This document shows positions 45,159 through 54,556 of a stretch of DNA of 64,000 nucleotides, piece after piece. Position 1 is the first letter of the stretch. Each line of letters starts with the position of its first letter. The DNA lies in contig NZ_JAVIDR010000005.1 of assembly GCF_031157835.1 (NCBI RefSeq), positions 62,001 to 126,000 of the forward strand. Direction: 5' to 3'. This DNA is from Acinetobacter rudis (GTDB lineage Bacteria; Pseudomonadota; Gammaproteobacteria; Pseudomonadales; Moraxellaceae). The notes under the pieces are model-generated. The model did not search any database and was not told the DNA's origin. It saw nothing but the letters and a program-made list of their open reading frames with translations. The translations under genes were made by a program, and so were the position numbers.

Positions 45159-45289
45159 TATGTGCAGATCAGAAGAGGTCTGATGACTGCTGGGGATAGA
45201 GGCTAAAACGCGTATCGACCCGGTTATCTTTCCCTTTTATTGTTGACCTTTTCAAACAATAAAGGGCCTATATGAAAAGATTTAAATTC

Positions 45290-46030
45290 TTAAGACTTCA
45301 AATCTTTGAGCCATTTCTTTTGCTGCTTTGTCAGTTCCACCTGTTCAACCAATTCTGGTCGACGTTGTTGTGTACGCTGATAACGCTGCAAAAACCGCCA
45401 TTTTTCAATATTTGCATGATGCCCTGATTTTAAAACCGCAGGCACATCCAAACCTTCAAACTGGTCTGGCTTGGTGTATTGTGGGCAATCTAATAAACCA
45501 TCCACAAAAGAATCTTGCTCTGCCGATTGTTCATCAGACATTGCATTCGGTAAACGCCGAATAATACTGTCCAATAAAACCATCGCAGGAAGTTCACCCC
45601 CTGATAAAACATAATCACCAATCGACCATTCTTGATCGACATATTTCTGGATCAAACGTTCATCAACGCCCTCATATCGTCCACACAACACAATTAATCC
45701 GTCATAATTGACAAATTGTTGCACTGCTGACTCATTTAAGGTCTTACCTTGTGGCGACATATACACCACAGGAACATGAACACATCCTGCTTGCTTTGCA
45801 AGCTGTTTGGCATGCTGAATCGCTTTAGACAGAGGTTCTGCCATCATCACCATACCTGGACCACCACCAAATGGACGTTCATCCACTCTTCTGTAGTTGC
45901 CCTCAGCAAAATCACGAGGATTAATACAATCAACTTGTATCAATTCACGCTTTGCTGCGCGTCCGCTAATGCCGTAGGCTGTAATCGCTTCAAACATTTC
46001 AGGAAAAAGCGTTATGACTGCAAAATACAC
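45290..46030 (-). CDS. trmD: tRNA (guanine37-N1)-methyltransferase
   Basis: A 246-residue knotted SAM methyltransferase that makes m1G37 and prevents frameshifting. Motifs: [12 protein letters not shown] at the start, [11 protein letters not shown] near 62, [12 protein letters not shown] near 115 and [15 protein letters not shown] near 140. I chose GTG at 46030, which has GAGGAG 7 bp upstream and matches the family N-terminus. A longer in-frame ATG at 46090 would add 20 unrelated residues and overlap rimM. Spacing to rimM is 41 bp. Confidence 0.97.
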   Translation of the reverse strand: MYFAVITLFPEMFEAITAYGISGRAAKRELIQVDCINPRDFAEGNYRRVDERPFGGGPGMVMMAEPLSKAIQHAKQLAKQAGCVHVPVVYMSPQGKTLNESAVQQFVNYDGLIVLCGRYEGVDERLIQKYVDQEWSIGDYVLSGGELPAMVLLDSIIRRLPNAMSDEQSAEQDSFVDGLLDCPQYTKPDQFEGLDVPAVLKSGHHANIEKWRFLQRYQRTQQRRPELVEQVELTKQQKKWLKDLKS

Positions 46031-46071
46031 CGCAGACTCCTCAATTTTCCTGCTGTGTTGGTCCTTTCGGA

Positions 46072-46620
46072 CTAATAATCTACGCCCCAATTTACGTAGA
46101 TACGACCAGCTTCGAGATCAACTCGCTGTACCACATCTTTATGCCATGGAATCATACGTTCCTCACCATCAATGCTTTCAGCCGTTGCATGAACGACCAT
46201 GACATCATTGGCACCTGTTTCGAATAATTCGTGAATTTTCCCGAAATTAATTTCTTGCTCTTGATCATCAAGGCCTAGTACAACTAACCCTTTCAAATCA
46301 GACCAATAGTATTCATCGACCCCAGGTTGAGGTAACTGTGATTTTGCAATCCAGATATTAGCGCCAACCAAGCTATCCGCCATAGTGCGATCTGTAACGC
46401 CCTTTAGCGAAGCCACCAAGCCTTTGCCATGTGGTTTCCAACGTTTAACATCTACTGTCTGCCAACCTGCTTTAGTTTCAATAAACCAAGGAAGGTAATC
46501 AAACACGTTGCTCATAGGTTCTGTATTGGAATAGACCCAGAGCCACCCATTTAATCCATATGCTGAACGTAACTGTCCAATCTGAATACGATCTTCTGGA
46601 ACATTCTGTGCTGGTATCAT
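46072..46620 (-). CDS. rimM: 16S rRNA processing protein RimM
   Basis: A 182-residue ribosome maturation factor that helps assemble the 30S head, where it contacts S19. Two domains: the N-terminal RimM barrel ([20 protein letters not shown], residues 11-30) and the C-terminal PRC-barrel (from about 98, [13 protein letters not shown]). It lies 13 bp from rpsP and 41 bp from trmD. Confidence 0.97.
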   Translation of the reverse strand: MIPAQNVPEDRIQIGQLRSAYGLNGWLWVYSNTEPMSNVFDYLPWFIETKAGWQTVDVKRWKPHGKGLVASLKGVTDRTMADSLVGANIWIAKSQLPQPGVDEYYWSDLKGLVVLGLDDQEQEINFGKIHELFETGANDVMVVHATAESIDGEERMIPWHKDVVQRVDLEAGRIYVNWGVDY

Positions 46621-46633
46621 GGGTTACCTACAC

Positions 46634-46891
46634 TTATGCAGTTGCAGCAGCTTTCTTAGCTTGAGCAGCTAAAGAAGCAACACGTTCAGACGGCTGAGCG
46701 CCTAAAGCAACCCAATGTGCAAAACGATCAGCATCTAAACGAAGTTTTTCTGCTTGACCTTGAGCTGTAGGGTTAAAGAAACCAATACGTTCGATGAAAC
46801 GACCGTCACGCGCATTGCGGCTATCAGTTACAATAACTTGATAGAACGGACGTTTTTTAGCACCACCGCGTGCTAGGCGAATTACGACCAT
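46634..46891 (-). CDS. rpsP: 30S ribosomal protein S16
   Basis: An 85-residue S16 protein with the typical start [20 protein letters not shown] and the [19 protein letters not shown] segment. First gene of rpsP-rimM-trmD-rplS. The short Ala/Lys-rich tail is normal. Confidence 0.99.
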   Translation of the reverse strand: MVVIRLARGGAKKRPFYQVIVTDSRNARDGRFIERIGFFNPTAQGQAEKLRLDADRFAHWVALGAQPSERVASLAAQAKKAAATA

Positions 46892-47148
46892 GTTAATACT
46901 CTCACATGAAGGAAAAACTTTTTAGATTCGGTTGAACCTAAAAAGGCGGATATTTTACGATATTTTAAAGATAAGTGAAAGCTCAATATTTGAGTTATCC
47001 GCAATTTTGAATTTATTCTTGTCTAAGCCAACGCGATTTTTAACTCTAACCTCGTCTTTTGGTAATGTTTTTATTTACATCAACTTTAAATACTTTCCAG
47101 TCACATAATAGTTGAAATCAAAAGTGCTCAACACATATACCCTAAAAC

Positions 47149-48666
47149 TTATTCAGGTTGAGTTTCTGTCCAATTAAGTCTTTGTAACTGCATATCAAGT
47201 TGTAGACATTGATTTTGATTTAGACTCTGACAAATTTTATTTTGTATATTAAATAATCCATTCAATAAAATATTTCTCCATGTCTCTTGTTTGAGCTTCC
47301 ATGAAAAATGATCTGTAATCATGCCTCCACCAAGCAATACTTGTTCAACACCTGAAGGACTCAAATTTTGAGCAAGACATATTTGCCTAGGCAAGCACAA
47401 CCGATATAAATAAGTTTGCCCTTGCTTAAAATCATTTTGGCACTGTTTTAAATATGGATGCAGACTCAAGTTTTGTTTTGTTTGCCTATAAACATGCGCA
47501 TATAAGACATTATTCATGACAATAATATTGCCAATGCCTGTATTTACCTCAGCCTGCTGTATTGGTGCCTGATATGGATACCACCAACCATATTGCTTAG
47601 GGTTATTTTTTAAAGCATTATCCATTGATTCAATACGGACAAGTTGATCAAATTTCACACTCTCTGTATTTAATTGCTTTGTAGAGTACAAATCTGGCCG
47701 TCCGAGATCATAATCATAAACTGCAAATAAACCATCATACTTGTTTGTCTCAACCTCATTTAAAGCAATTAAAGGATGGCCTGAATGTAGAATAATACTG
47801 ACATACGGTGTTTGCTGATTCGATTGCAAATGAATTGACACACTAGGCATATGATAAAAACGAGGGCTTGCCCCTTGCTCTTGATGCACATCTAATATCT
47901 TTACAATACGTTTAACCAAGGACTGTTCTGCTCGCACCTGATTATTCAAATCCACACGAAAAACTTGCCCACCCAAATCTGCAAAATACAATGTATCCAC
48001 CAAACCATCTGCATCTCGGTCAATCGTATTAATCTGAGCAACCACACTATATTTTAATGCTGCATGATATGTAGCTTGGGCCGCACCTAATGTCTGGGTT
48101 GCATTTGCACTCGCCCACCATAATAACGCTCCATTTTGGGCATCAAACATATAAATACCCGCACCATTCGCAAGGGCTGGATTGTAATGTGGGCACCAAT
48201 ATCCCTGATCTTGAAATCGAACATCTCTACAATTTACAGCACCAATCGCATCATAACCACCACCAACAAAGAAGACTAATTTGGGTTGCCCTTGCCAGTT
48301 AATATAACCCAAACTTGGCTTAGACCAGCTCTGCCCCATATAGCGTAAAGCTGCAAAAGTATTCCGATGATTCCCCATGACGACTTGTTGTTGATCTGGT
48401 TCAATACTCAGCAAAGGAAGCGACGTATTCTCTCGATCACTGATCTGTTCAATCTGATAGCGACGTCCTGTAGATCCTGCTCCAACATAGCGCCTCTTTT
48501 GCATGTCTGTTACAGCCAATAACGTTGCCTCAGCAGGTACACTGAATGCTTCTACTGCTGGCTGGCACTGTGTTTCATTATGATCTGTTATGGGTACAGT
48601 TTGCCCTAAACCGACAACAAACATCAAAGTGCATATAAATATTATTATTCTTTGTTTTATCTTCAC
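47149..48666 (-). CDS. Short PilY1-like protein: C-terminal beta-propeller only
   Basis: A 505-residue exported protein with its own signal peptide (residues 1-21, hydrophobic IIIFICTLMFVVGLG). The rest matches the C-terminal propeller of PilY1: WSKPSLGYINWQGQPKLVFF at about 114, VGGGYDA at about 134, and the calcium loop D216-R-D218-A-D220-G-L-V-D224. PilY1 of Pseudomonas has about 1160 residues, with a von Willebrand A-like N-terminal half that this protein lacks. PilY1 sits at the tip of type IV pili with the minor pilins, regulates extension and adhesion, and senses surfaces. Here it follows pilX by 35 bp. A normal PilY1 elsewhere in the genome is possible. Confidence 0.85.
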   Translation of the reverse strand: MKIKQRIIIFICTLMFVVGLGQTVPITDHNETQCQPAVEAFSVPAEATLLAVTDMQKRRYVGAGSTGRRYQIEQISDRENTSLPLLSIEPDQQQVVMGNHRNTFAALRYMGQSWSKPSLGYINWQGQPKLVFFVGGGYDAIGAVNCRDVRFQDQGYWCPHYNPALANGAGIYMFDAQNGALLWWASANATQTLGAAQATYHAALKYSVVAQINTIDRDADGLVDTLYFADLGGQVFRVDLNNQVRAEQSLVKRIVKILDVHQEQGASPRFYHMPSVSIHLQSNQQTPYVSIILHSGHPLIALNEVETNKYDGLFAVYDYDLGRPDLYSTKQLNTESVKFDQLVRIESMDNALKNNPKQYGWWYPYQAPIQQAEVNTGIGNIIVMNNVLYAHVYRQTKQNLSLHPYLKQCQNDFKQGQTYLYRLCLPRQICLAQNLSPSGVEQVLLGGGMITDHFSWKLKQETWRNILLNGLFNIQNKICQSLNQNQCLQLDMQLQRLNWTETQPE

Positions 48667-48701
48667 ATTATTCCTTAAGCAAATTACTCTAATTCATTCA
48701 C

Positions 48702-49370
48702 CTACCCAATACGCCCATATATACCATAAACTGCATGCTGCACATTAAACCTAGCATTTGATTGAGATAAACAAAACTGCGCCTGCTGTTGAGCTTGTTG
48801 TAAACAACCTTCTATATGTGATAAGGCTTGTTGATCCGATTGAGTGACAACCGAAATTACTGTGACTTCAAATTGCTGAGCTAAATTTGTGAAGTGACTT
48901 TGTCCTAAACTCATTGCAACAGGACTCCCCATCAAAGGTGGAAGCCGATGATGATTCTTTCTTATATACAACTGAGATAACACTCGACCATGCTCTATAT
49001 TTGATGAATTTATCTGACAAAAACCACGGCGACTGCTCACTTTTCCGCGGTCATTAATCACTCCCATCTGCTGTATATCAAGTGCTAGAACTGTTGTCCT
49101 ATAACAGGACACCAATTCATTTTGGTCGTGTTGATGATCCTGAAAATATACCCATATCGCGGGCCAAGCCATGGGTTGATTGATCAGTTTTTTATCTTCT
49201 AAAGCAAATAAAACTGCATCGGAGTTTTGCCATAATTGAACATAAAGTTGACTTTGACGTGCTTGCCCCAAACTCAAAATGCTCGATCGAATTGCTATTG
49301 TTGAAATCAAGGACAAAAGCAAAATAACGACTAAGACCAATAATAAAGTTGCACCTTTCTGTCTAATCAT
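48702..49370 (-). CDS. pilX: Type IV pilus minor pilin PilX
   Basis: A 222-residue minor pilin. The prepilin signal is short (MIRQKG) and cleaved before ATLLLVLVVILLL; the usual Glu5 is missing, as in PilX/GspK-type pilins. The soluble C-terminal part has two cysteine pairs. ATG 49370 overlaps the pilW stop by 8 bp, so translation is coupled. An upstream in-frame start (49391) would spoil the prepilin signal. Confidence 0.87.
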   Translation of the reverse strand: MIRQKGATLLLVLVVILLLSLISTIAIRSSILSLGQARQSQLYVQLWQNSDAVLFALEDKKLINQPMAWPAIWVYFQDHQHDQNELVSCYRTTVLALDIQQMGVINDRGKVSSRRGFCQINSSNIEHGRVLSQLYIRKNHHRLPPLMGSPVAMSLGQSHFTNLAQQFEVTVISVVTQSDQQALSHIEGCLQQAQQQAQFCLSQSNARFNVQHAVYGIYGRIG

Positions 49371-50334
49371 GACCCACTTGGCCTTGCACATTTCGTAACA
49401 TAACCACTTGACTCACGGCTCTACGCAAATGCTGTTGCTGCTCTTTTTTTAAAACTAAATTCTGCCCAAGTAATGGATAATGAGGAGGTACACTTTTTTG
49501 CCTCGAACTCATACTTGGCAAATTTGAGCGCAATAATAGCCCGACTTCAATTGATACCACCTGATAGGGCTGTGTCGAATCAAATACTTGTGCAGCCATC
49601 GCAGTCTGGTACTGATCAATACCCATATAGGTTAATTGCCCCTTAATATTTTGCACCCCCAACTTTATCTTGAATGCCTCAACCCCTTTGATCAGTTGTT
49701 GTCCTCCACCATTTAAACCATGAATTGTGCTATCACCTGATCTATACCACCCACTTTCACAAAATAGAGAATAACTTTCCCTCCCCTCAGTCATCTGTTG
49801 TCGATCTGGTGCAATAAAATAACGATTAACAATCATTTTGGTGCTTTCATTTTCTACTTCATCTCTCTCAATTTGTCGTCCTTCACAATCAATACCCACA
49901 ACAGATGTTTTCATATGCTGTGGTTTAATTTGCTCAGTCTCTGTTGCGACATAGGGTGGTTGATATTGGATAAGGAGTTGATCACTTTTTTCTACGGTCC
50001 CACCCTCACTGTATGCATGCTTAGTCACAAATGCATCAATATTTTGCTTAATACTTTGAGGTAAATTAGTTTGAATAAAAATAATGCCAGATCCCTCAAC
50101 ATGTGGGCTTATGTGGCCTCTAGAAAGCGTATTGAAGTTAATTTGTCTTAAATCTTTTGTGAGTACTCCGACTCCCCAATTTTCTTGCTGCTGTATATCA
50201 TCCAAAGCATATTGTGTCTGCAACACACGCTGAGTATGAATAAATAAGGTTATAGCAGCTAACATCACAATGCCGCCAAGCACCAAAGCCATGGTGAGTT
50301 CTAACAAACTGAAGCCGTCTGAGCTAATCCACAT
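49363..50334 (-). CDS. pilW: Type IV pilus minor pilin PilW
   Basis: A 323-residue minor pilin with the prepilin signal MWISSDG and then FSLLELTMALVLGGIVML, with Glu at position 5 of the mature protein. The long C-terminal globular domain has cysteines in DCEGRQ and LFCESGW, in line with PilW. Part of the minor-pilin complex that primes pilus assembly with PilY1. It overlaps pilV by 11 bp and pilX by 8 bp. Confidence 0.9.
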   Translation of the reverse strand: MWISSDGFSLLELTMALVLGGIVMLAAITLFIHTQRVLQTQYALDDIQQQENWGVGVLTKDLRQINFNTLSRGHISPHVEGSGIIFIQTNLPQSIKQNIDAFVTKHAYSEGGTVEKSDQLLIQYQPPYVATETEQIKPQHMKTSVVGIDCEGRQIERDEVENESTKMIVNRYFIAPDRQQMTEGRESYSLFCESGWYRSGDSTIHGLNGGGQQLIKGVEAFKIKLGVQNIKGQLTYMGIDQYQTAMAAQVFDSTQPYQVVSIEVGLLLRSNLPSMSSRQKSVPPHYPLLGQNLVLKKEQQQHLRRAVSQVVMLRNVQGQVGHD

Positions 50335-50845
50335 AAGTATAGGCCTCCAGCACCATACAACGTGTATGGGTAGAATAAACTGCTGTTTGAGTACAATCTT
50401 TTATGTCTTGAGTTGATGCTAATGCCTTCTTCTGCCAAGCGATGTAAATACACTGCTTATTTGTCCAAGCCGGTCTACAAGGTAAAAGTGCAATATTCAT
50501 TGATTTCGTCAGTGCTTTTTGCCTCACTTGCATAAAATCAAACTCAGCCATCATTGCAGCAGAACAAAATATGGGCGCCATACAAGAGTGATTTACCCCA
50601 TTAGATAAAAAATCCTTTTTATGCATAAACCCTTGAGGATTAACGCGAATGCGCTCTGATAAATCACGTGCTAAATGATAAGCCTCAATATAATGACCCG
50701 CCTCTTGAGTTGCCGATAATGCACGTACTTGTAAAGTGGTGTACCCCAAAATACTGACCATGAGTAAAAATAAGGCCACTAAAACTTCGACCAAACCAAC
50801 ACCTTGCTGCTGAGACTTCAGGTCTGAATTGGATGCCATGTTCAT
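50324..50845 (-). CDS. pilV: Type IV pilus minor pilin PilV
   Basis: A 173-residue minor pilin. The prepilin peptide ends in QQG, followed by VGLVEVLVALFLLMVSILGYTTLQ with Glu5. The globular part has four cysteines. It is the first gene of the cluster; fimT/fimU, which usually precede pilV, are not present. No good ribosome-binding site is seen at 50845 or at the alternative ATG 50839. Confidence 0.88.
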   Translation of the reverse strand: MNMASNSDLKSQQQGVGLVEVLVALFLLMVSILGYTTLQVRALSATQEAGHYIEAYHLARDLSERIRVNPQGFMHKKDFLSNGVNHSCMAPIFCSAAMMAEFDFMQVRQKALTKSMNIALLPCRPAWTNKQCIYIAWQKKALASTQDIKDCTQTAVYSTHTRCMVLEAYTYVD

Positions 50846-50958
50846 AGTGAGTTCTTTTTATTATTGGCCTCCAAGCATCATAATCATTCTGAATTACATA
50901 CCAATCAAATGCTGATCAGATAGCTAAAAAATCGGATGATCAAAATAAACATCTATAT

Positions 50959-50987
50959 AAAAAAATTCCAGCCTAAGCTGGAATTTT
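50959..50987 (-). terminator. Terminator of ettA
   Basis: AATTCCAGC (50964-50972) pairs with GCTGGAATT (50977-50985), 4-nt loop, with A-rich left flank giving a T-run on the minus strand. It also ends just before the pilV promoter region. Confidence 0.85.
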
Positions 50988-51022
50988 TTATTGAAGCTTA
51001 TAAAAGCTTAATCACGGTCAGA

Positions 51023-52684
51023 TTAACCTGTAATCTTTCTGTACTTCTTACGCTTTGAATCAATTTCATCACCCAATTTAGCGCGACGATATGCTTCATA
51101 TTCAGCATAGTTACCCGTATAGAATTCAGGTTGCTCATTTTCAAATGACAAAATATGCGTTGCAATACGGTCTAAGAACCAGCGGTCATGCGAAACAACC
51201 ATAACTGTACCAGGGAAGACTAAAATAGCATCTTCAAGCGCACGCAAAGTTTCAATATCAAGATCGTTTGATGGTTCATCGAGTAAGATTACGTTAGCGC
51301 CTTGCTGTAAGATTTTCGCTAACTGTAAACGGTTACGCTCACCACCAGATAACTCACCTACACGTTTTTGCTGATCTTGGCCTTTGAAGTTAAAACGGCC
51401 AATATATGCACGTGAAGCAATTTCATAATCGCCCACTTTTAGGATATCAAGACCACCTGAAACTTCTTCCCAAACAGTCTTATTGTTATCTAAAGTGTCA
51501 CGAATCTGACCAACATAAGCAACTTTTACAGATTCACCTAGAGTTACTGTACCTGTATCAGGTGTTTGTTCGCCTGTCATCATACGGAATAACGTTGTTT
51601 TACCCGCACCGTTTGGACCCACGATCCCAACGATCGCAGTTGGTGGCACAGTAAATGTTAAATTCTCGTAGAGTAAACGACCATCAAATGACTTACTGAT
51701 GTTTTCAACTTCAACCACCTTATTGCCTAAACGTGGGCCTGGTGGAATATAAATTTCTGAAGTTTCATTACGTTGTTGGAACTCTTTAGAGTTAAGTTCC
51801 TCAAAACGCTCCATACGTGCTTTGTTTTTCTTTTGCTGACCTTTTGCATTAGAGCGTACCCACTCCAATTCTTTTTTCAACGCTTTCGCAAAAGATTCTT
51901 CTTGTTTCTGCTCTTGCTCTAAACGCGCATTCTTCTGCTCTAACCATGAAGAATAGTTACCTTGATAAGGAATACCATGTCCACGGTCAAGTTCCAAAAT
52001 CCATTCGGCAACATTATCTAAGAAATAACGGTCATGGGTAATTGCCACAATTGTGCCTGGGAAGTCTTTAAGGAAGCGTTCCAACCAACTCACAGATTCT
52101 GCATCTAAATGGTTCGTCGGTTCGTCAAGTAACAACATGTCAGGTTTAGACAATAACAAACGACATAGTGCTACACGACGACGCTCACCACCTGAGAGTA
52201 AAGTCACATCTGCATCCCAAGCTGGTAAATTCAATGCAGCAGCAGCAATTTCCAACTGGTTATTCAGATTGTGTGCATCCCAAGCATGAATAATCGCTTC
52301 AAGCTTTTCTTGCTCTTTCGCTAGCGCATCAAAATCAGCATCTTCAGCAGCATACTCTGCAAATACTTCATCTAAACGAGCCAAAGCATCAAGTGCTTCA
52401 CGCACACCATCTTCAACGTTACCACGAACATCTTTGTTTGGATCAAGAGGTGGCTCTTGCTCTAGATAACCGATTTTAATCCCCGGTTGAGCACGTGCTT
52501 CTCCCGAGAAATCTTTATCTACACCCGCCATAATCCGGAGCAATGTAGACTTACCTGCACCGTTTAGACCTAGTACACCAATTTTCGCACCAGGAAAAAA
52601 TGATAAAGAGATGTCCTTTAAGATTTCGCGCTTAGGCGGAACCATTTTGGACACACGGTTCATCGTGTAAATATATTGGGCCAC
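51023..52684 (-). CDS. ettA: Energy-dependent translational throttle protein EttA (ABC-F ATPase)
   Basis: A 553-residue soluble ABC-F ATPase that binds the ribosomal E site and gates elongation according to the ATP/ADP ratio. Two ABC domains: Walker A GLNGAGKST (about 39-47) with signature LSGGERRRVALCRLL, and GPNGAGKTT (about 358-366) with LSGGERNRLQLAKIL. Between them lies the linker with the Lys/Glu-rich arm. The N-terminus (MAQYIYTMNRVSKMVPPKR) matches EttA rather than Uup or YheS. It has a likely -10 at 52741-52746 (TATAAT on the minus strand). Confidence 0.96.
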   Translation of the reverse strand: MAQYIYTMNRVSKMVPPKREILKDISLSFFPGAKIGVLGLNGAGKSTLLRIMAGVDKDFSGEARAQPGIKIGYLEQEPPLDPNKDVRGNVEDGVREALDALARLDEVFAEYAAEDADFDALAKEQEKLEAIIHAWDAHNLNNQLEIAAAALNLPAWDADVTLLSGGERRRVALCRLLLSKPDMLLLDEPTNHLDAESVSWLERFLKDFPGTIVAITHDRYFLDNVAEWILELDRGHGIPYQGNYSSWLEQKNARLEQEQKQEESFAKALKKELEWVRSNAKGQQKKNKARMERFEELNSKEFQQRNETSEIYIPPGPRLGNKVVEVENISKSFDGRLLYENLTFTVPPTAIVGIVGPNGAGKTTLFRMMTGEQTPDTGTVTLGESVKVAYVGQIRDTLDNNKTVWEEVSGGLDILKVGDYEIASRAYIGRFNFKGQDQQKRVGELSGGERNRLQLAKILQQGANVILLDEPSNDLDIETLRALEDAILVFPGTVMVVSHDRWFLDRIATHILSFENEQPEFYTGNYAEYEAYRRAKLGDEIDSKRKKYRKITG

Positions 52685-52993
52685 GTAGGACTCCTCAGTT
52701 AAATAACCTAAATATCGCGTATGCGAAAAAATTCCCCAGCATTATACGATGAAAGTAGCGAAAAAATAAGGCATGTCTTTACAATCAAGATAAACATGAC
52801 AAAGTCGCCATCAACGTAAGTAAAATAAGATTATGTCTCTATAACAGTTATAAAATATTGGTAAATATTTTATAAAATTTGATCTATCTATATAATTTTT
52901 AAATATAAATATTGAGATAAAAACACTCTTTCTTTGCAAAGGATAAGTGCTACACTTGTTGCACAAATAATGTCACTCAAAGATGATGGAATC
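52685..52993. promoter_or_regulatory. Divergent promoter region, ettA and metY
   Basis: About 310 bp. A perfect TATAAT reads on the minus strand at 52746-52741, 57 bp upstream of ettA, with only a weak -35. On the metY side there is a TACACT at 52952-52957 with a poor -35 and a very AT-rich stretch (52855-52920). I see no reading frame or riboswitch-like structure. Confidence 0.45.
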
Positions 52994-54271
52994 ATGACGT
53001 ATAAAGATGAGACCCTAGCTATTCATGCGGGTTACAGCCCTGAAAGTACAACCAAAGCGGTTGCCGTTCCGATTTATCAAACCACTTCTTATGCCTTCGA
53101 TGATACACAGCATGGCGCAGATTTGTTTGACTTAAAAGTACAAGGCAACATCTATACACGTATTATGAATCCAACCACTGCAGTGCTTGAACAACGCCTT
53201 GCAGCACTTGAAGGTGGGATTGGAGCATTGGCAGTAGCATCAGGGATGTCAGCTATTACTTATGCAATTCAAACCATTACTGAAGCTGGCGATAACATTG
53301 CCTCAGTTTCTACACTTTATGGTGGCAGTTACAACTTATTTGCACATACCCTTCCTAAACAAGGGATTGAAGTTCGCTTCTTTGATTATCAAGATCCTGA
53401 AGCACTACACAAACTTATTGATGAAAAAACCAAATTGGTTTTTGTTGAATCAATTGGTAACCCTCTTGGGAATATCATTGACTTAGAAGCAATTGCAAAA
53501 ATTGCACACCAATACGGTGTTCCTGTAGTAGTAGACAATACTGTTGCCTCTCCTGCTCTACTCAAACCATTTGAACATGGTGCGGATATCGTGGTGCATT
53601 CTTTGACCAAATATATTGGTGGTCATGGTAATAGTATTGGTGGCGCTATTGTTGATAGCGGGAAATTCCCTTGGGGTAAATACCCTGAGCGTTTTAAAGT
53701 ATTAAACACACCTGACCCAAGTTATCATGGTGTTAACTATGTCGAAGCATTAGGCGATGCTGCATATATCGCACGTGCGCGTGTTGTACCTTTACGCAAC
53801 ACTGGTGCTGCAATTAGTCCTCTTAGTGTATTCCTCATTTTACAAGGTTTGGAAACACTAAATTTACGTATGGAGCGCCATACTGAAAATGCTATTCGTG
53901 TTGCTGAGTACCTTCAAGCCCACCCTAAAGTAAAATGGGTCAACTATGCTGGTCTAAAAGATCATCCTCAGCATCACCTTGCACAAAAATATCTCAAAGG
54001 TAAACCATCTGCAATTTTATCTTTTGGGGTACAAGATGGTCGTGAAGGGGGAACACGTTTTATTGATGCATTACAACTATTTACACGTCTAGTTAATATT
54101 GGTGATGCGAAAAGTCTTGCTTGTCATCCAGCAACAACAACGCACCGTCAACTCAATGAAGAAGAGTTAAAATCTGCAGGTGTAAGCATTGATATGGTTC
54201 GTCTTTCTATTGGGATTGAACATATTGATGACCTCATTGCTGATCTAGAGCAAGCGTTAGCACAGGTTTAA
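52994..54271 (+). CDS. metY: O-acetylhomoserine sulfhydrylase
   Basis: A 425-residue PLP enzyme of the Cys/Met metabolism family that makes homocysteine from O-acetylhomoserine and sulphide. The start MTYKDETLAIHAGY and the YTRIMNPT, VASGMSAI and HSLTKYIGGHGNSIGG (PLP lysine in TKY) motifs are typical of MetY, and the length fits this rather than the shorter MetB/MetC/MetZ group (about 390-400). The ATG at 52994 is supported by family N-termini; an upstream in-frame start (52934) would add 20 residues. It ends at a hairpin terminator. Confidence 0.93.
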   Translation: MTYKDETLAIHAGYSPESTTKAVAVPIYQTTSYAFDDTQHGADLFDLKVQGNIYTRIMNPTTAVLEQRLAALEGGIGALAVASGMSAITYAIQTITEAGDNIASVSTLYGGSYNLFAHTLPKQGIEVRFFDYQDPEALHKLIDEKTKLVFVESIGNPLGNIIDLEAIAKIAHQYGVPVVVDNTVASPALLKPFEHGADIVVHSLTKYIGGHGNSIGGAIVDSGKFPWGKYPERFKVLNTPDPSYHGVNYVEALGDAAYIARARVVPLRNTGAAISPLSVFLILQGLETLNLRMERHTENAIRVAEYLQAHPKVKWVNYAGLKDHPQHHLAQKYLKGKPSAILSFGVQDGREGGTRFIDALQLFTRLVNIGDAKSLACHPATTTHRQLNEEELKSAGVSIDMVRLSIGIEHIDDLIADLEQALAQV

Positions 54272-54300
54272 ATGCTATACTAAGACAGCGTAAAATAAGT

Positions 54301-54327
54301 AAAGGCCGAGCAATAATCTCGGCCTTT
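54301..54327 (+). terminator. Hairpin terminator after metY
   Basis: AAAGGCCGAG (54301-54310) pairs perfectly with CTCGGCCTTT (54318-54327), 7-nt loop. The T-run is short, so it could be modest in strength, but it is symmetrical and placed 30 bp after the stop. Confidence 0.7.
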
Positions 54328-54556
54328 ACTTATTGAAAACACCAACCAGCCTTGCTTAAACATGTATGGATCTTTTTTAAATCATATTCCTTCTACGCCT
54401 TATTTAATGATCCCTAACCAAGATCAAAACAAAGAATATGGCACTAGAAATAATCAAAATATTAGTTATTATAAAAATGCAAAGCCACTTAACACTGCTT
54501 TGCCTTTCAAATAACAATTAGTATTTTAAAGATGATTTGCAGATCAGGGAAAATTT

